Shown here: in pieces, positions 14,255-15,282 of the stretch
How positions within the stretch are numbered: the first letter of the stretch is position 1
Layout: each line of letters opens with the position of its first letter
Source: an uncultured Alphaproteobacteria bacterium
Lineage (GTDB): Bacteria; Pseudomonadota; Alphaproteobacteria; Paracaedibacterales; CAIULA01
Assembly (NCBI GenBank): GCA_903905285.1
Contig: CAIVFQ010000125.1
Coordinates: forward strand, 1 to 15,282
DNA length: 15,282 bases
Direction of reading: 5' to 3'
Translations under genes and position numbers: made by a program
Notes under the pieces: generated by a model
What the model saw: the letters and a program-made list of their open reading frames with translations, nothing else
Database searches by the model: none
What the model was told of the DNA's origin: nothing

Positions 14255-15175
14255 TTATTTTGTTGTCAATAAATACTTGCACAACACACGGAACCGTTTC
14301 ACATCATCAGTTTGAGGTTTAACACCTAAACTGGCAAAAAATGAAGAAACAGAACTAGCGCTGCTGCCACCTTGGATGGTTGCTTTGCCAAGAATACTTA
14401 CTGTTCCAGTGTTTTCAGCGTTCTTAGAAAAAGAATCTGTCACAGCTGCGCCTTTAAAGGTGCCCTTGCCATCGCGTCCCGTTCCCAACACATAATCAAA
14501 AACTGATGGGACAATCGTTCCTAGATCATCAACCTCGGTAATATTAGCGTCTATCCATGCTTGTGAAAGGCCAAATAATACCCTTAACACTCTTAAGGCT
14601 CTATCTTCTGGTTTTGCAATCAGCAAGCCAACCTGTTTCTGTTGGCCTGAAGCATCAGCAGAAAAGAGACCATAAGGTATTTCTCCACCTTGAATGGTAA
14701 ATTCCCCGTCACCATCCTTCAAAACAAACGAAGCATCCCCTGCAAAGACAACACTAAGGGATTTATTTTCAATTAAGTCATTAGGAAAGCAGTCATCTAT
14801 AATGTTTTCTAAAGAGGTCGTTCTTATTTGCGCCTCCATTGCTAGAAACCTTTGATCAACGCTGGTTAGTTGTTGCGCAAGTCTGTCTAATTCACCCTCT
14901 ACTGATGTACGTAAGGCCTCAACATCGACGCTTGAAGCCTTGGCTGCTACAAGACCTTTGACTTGTTCAAGGGCAGAGCTTTCTACTCCAGAATCTGAAC
15001 CCCTTGTGGAGGTTTTTATCTCTGCTAATGCTGTCTTCATACTCTCTAACATAGTGAATATAGGTGTCTGGGAATCTCTAGGAATTCCAAGTCGTGCGAC
15101 AATTTCTCCATTACTAAAGTTATCTGGGTCAAAAGTTACGCCACTATAGTATTTTTCTATTAGGTTAATAGACAA
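14255..15175 (-). pseudogene. Protein of unknown function, probably 5'-truncated by the IS630 element
   Basis: The open frame gives 306 residues ending at TAA 14257-14255. Its first possible start is a TTG at 15175 with no ribosome binding site, only one codon after an in-frame TGA; the first ATG lies about 50 codons inside (before LESMKTALAEIK). The sequence from INLIEKYYSGVTFDP onward already looks coding, so the true start was probably upstream and has been cut off by the insertion sequence. Residues about 45-125 are rich in Ala/Glu/Lys/Ser and could form helices or a coiled coil (ALRTSVEGELDRLAQQLTSV). The C-terminal part (about 130-306) seems globular, with a Gly/Ser-rich stretch near 265-285. 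No signal peptide or family is recognised. It may still be expressed from TTG. Confidence 0.6.
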
Positions 15176-15282
15176 GTTTCAGATTGTGTGATAGTCAGGT
15201 GGATATGGCAAGAGCATATACGTTAGACCTACGGAAAAAGGTTATGTCTTTTGTTTCCCGAGGTGGGAGCAAAAGAGAAGCA
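15171..15282 (+). mobile_element. Left end of an IS630-family insertion sequence
   Basis: A transposase start at 15205 marks an IS630-type element that continues beyond the window. IS630 elements insert at TA; the TA at 15169-15170 followed by GACAAGTTTCAGATTGTGTG is the most likely left boundary, leaving 34 bases of terminal sequence before the transposase. The neighbouring minus-strand frame loses its coherence at this point. The exact end cannot be confirmed without the right terminus. Confidence 0.55.
15205..15282 (+). CDS. IS630-family transposase, N-terminal end (partial)
   Basis: ATG 15205 begins an open frame to the window edge (26 codons): MARAYTLDLRKKVMSFVSRG, then GSKREA. This is the standard opening of IS630/Tc1-mariner-type transposases (M.AYS.DLR.RV......G.S.REAA), the first helix-turn-helix that binds the terminal repeat. 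A purine-rich AGGTGG (15197-15202) just upstream serves as ribosome binding site, though it lies unusually close to the start. The DDE catalytic domain lies outside the window, so integrity cannot be judged. Confidence 0.82.
   Translation, partial: MARAYTLDLRKKVMSFVSRGGSKREA

Overview
This looks like a stretch of chromosome from an AT-rich alphaproteobacterium, probably a host-associated or intracellular lineage of the Holosporales/Rickettsiales kind. This placement is inference. It rests on the alphaproteobacterial style of pyruvate kinase, two kinds of small palindromic intergenic repeat of the type scattered through such genomes, several exported proteins of unknown function (one ankyrin-like, one with an OTU-like cysteine motif), and insertion-sequence debris. 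No rRNA, tRNA or CRISPR array was seen.

Layout. The left edge (1-137) is the 3' end of an IS66-like insertion sequence. Its terminal repeat cuts off a minus-strand gene for a MshL/PilQ-like secretin lipoprotein (138-907). Next come eamA (minus, metabolite exporter), pyruvate kinase (plus), a membrane-anchored acidic low-complexity protein (minus) and, divergent from it, an exported beta-lactamase-fold serine hydrolase (plus). Close behind is a small exported protein whose frame is broken at a run of six G (5894-6596). A palindromic repeat (about 6641-6740) precedes a secreted 472-residue protein with a possible OTU cysteine-protease motif (6839-8257). Convergent with it, only 4 bases away, is a long TamB-like gene (8262-11129, minus). 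A palindrome-rich intergenic region then leads to an exported ankyrin-like protein (11447-12337), a perfect terminator-like palindrome, and a DEAD-box RNA helicase with a repeat-built basic tail (12563-14161). A second palindromic repeat separates the helicase from a convergent gene of unknown function (14255-15175, minus). That gene appears to lose its 5' end to an IS630-family element whose transposase begins at 15205 and runs off the window.

How it fits together. Housekeeping genes (pyk, eamA, tamB, helicase) are interleaved with cell-envelope or exported proteins: secretin, serine hydrolase, ankyrin-like protein and OTU-like candidate. Both window edges are insertion sequences that seem to have broken genes, and a third gene is broken by a homopolymer frameshift, which suggests ongoing genome decay. 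The best candidate for something undescribed is the secreted OTU-like protein together with the frameshifted exported protein just upstream. The OTU assignment rests on motif reading only.
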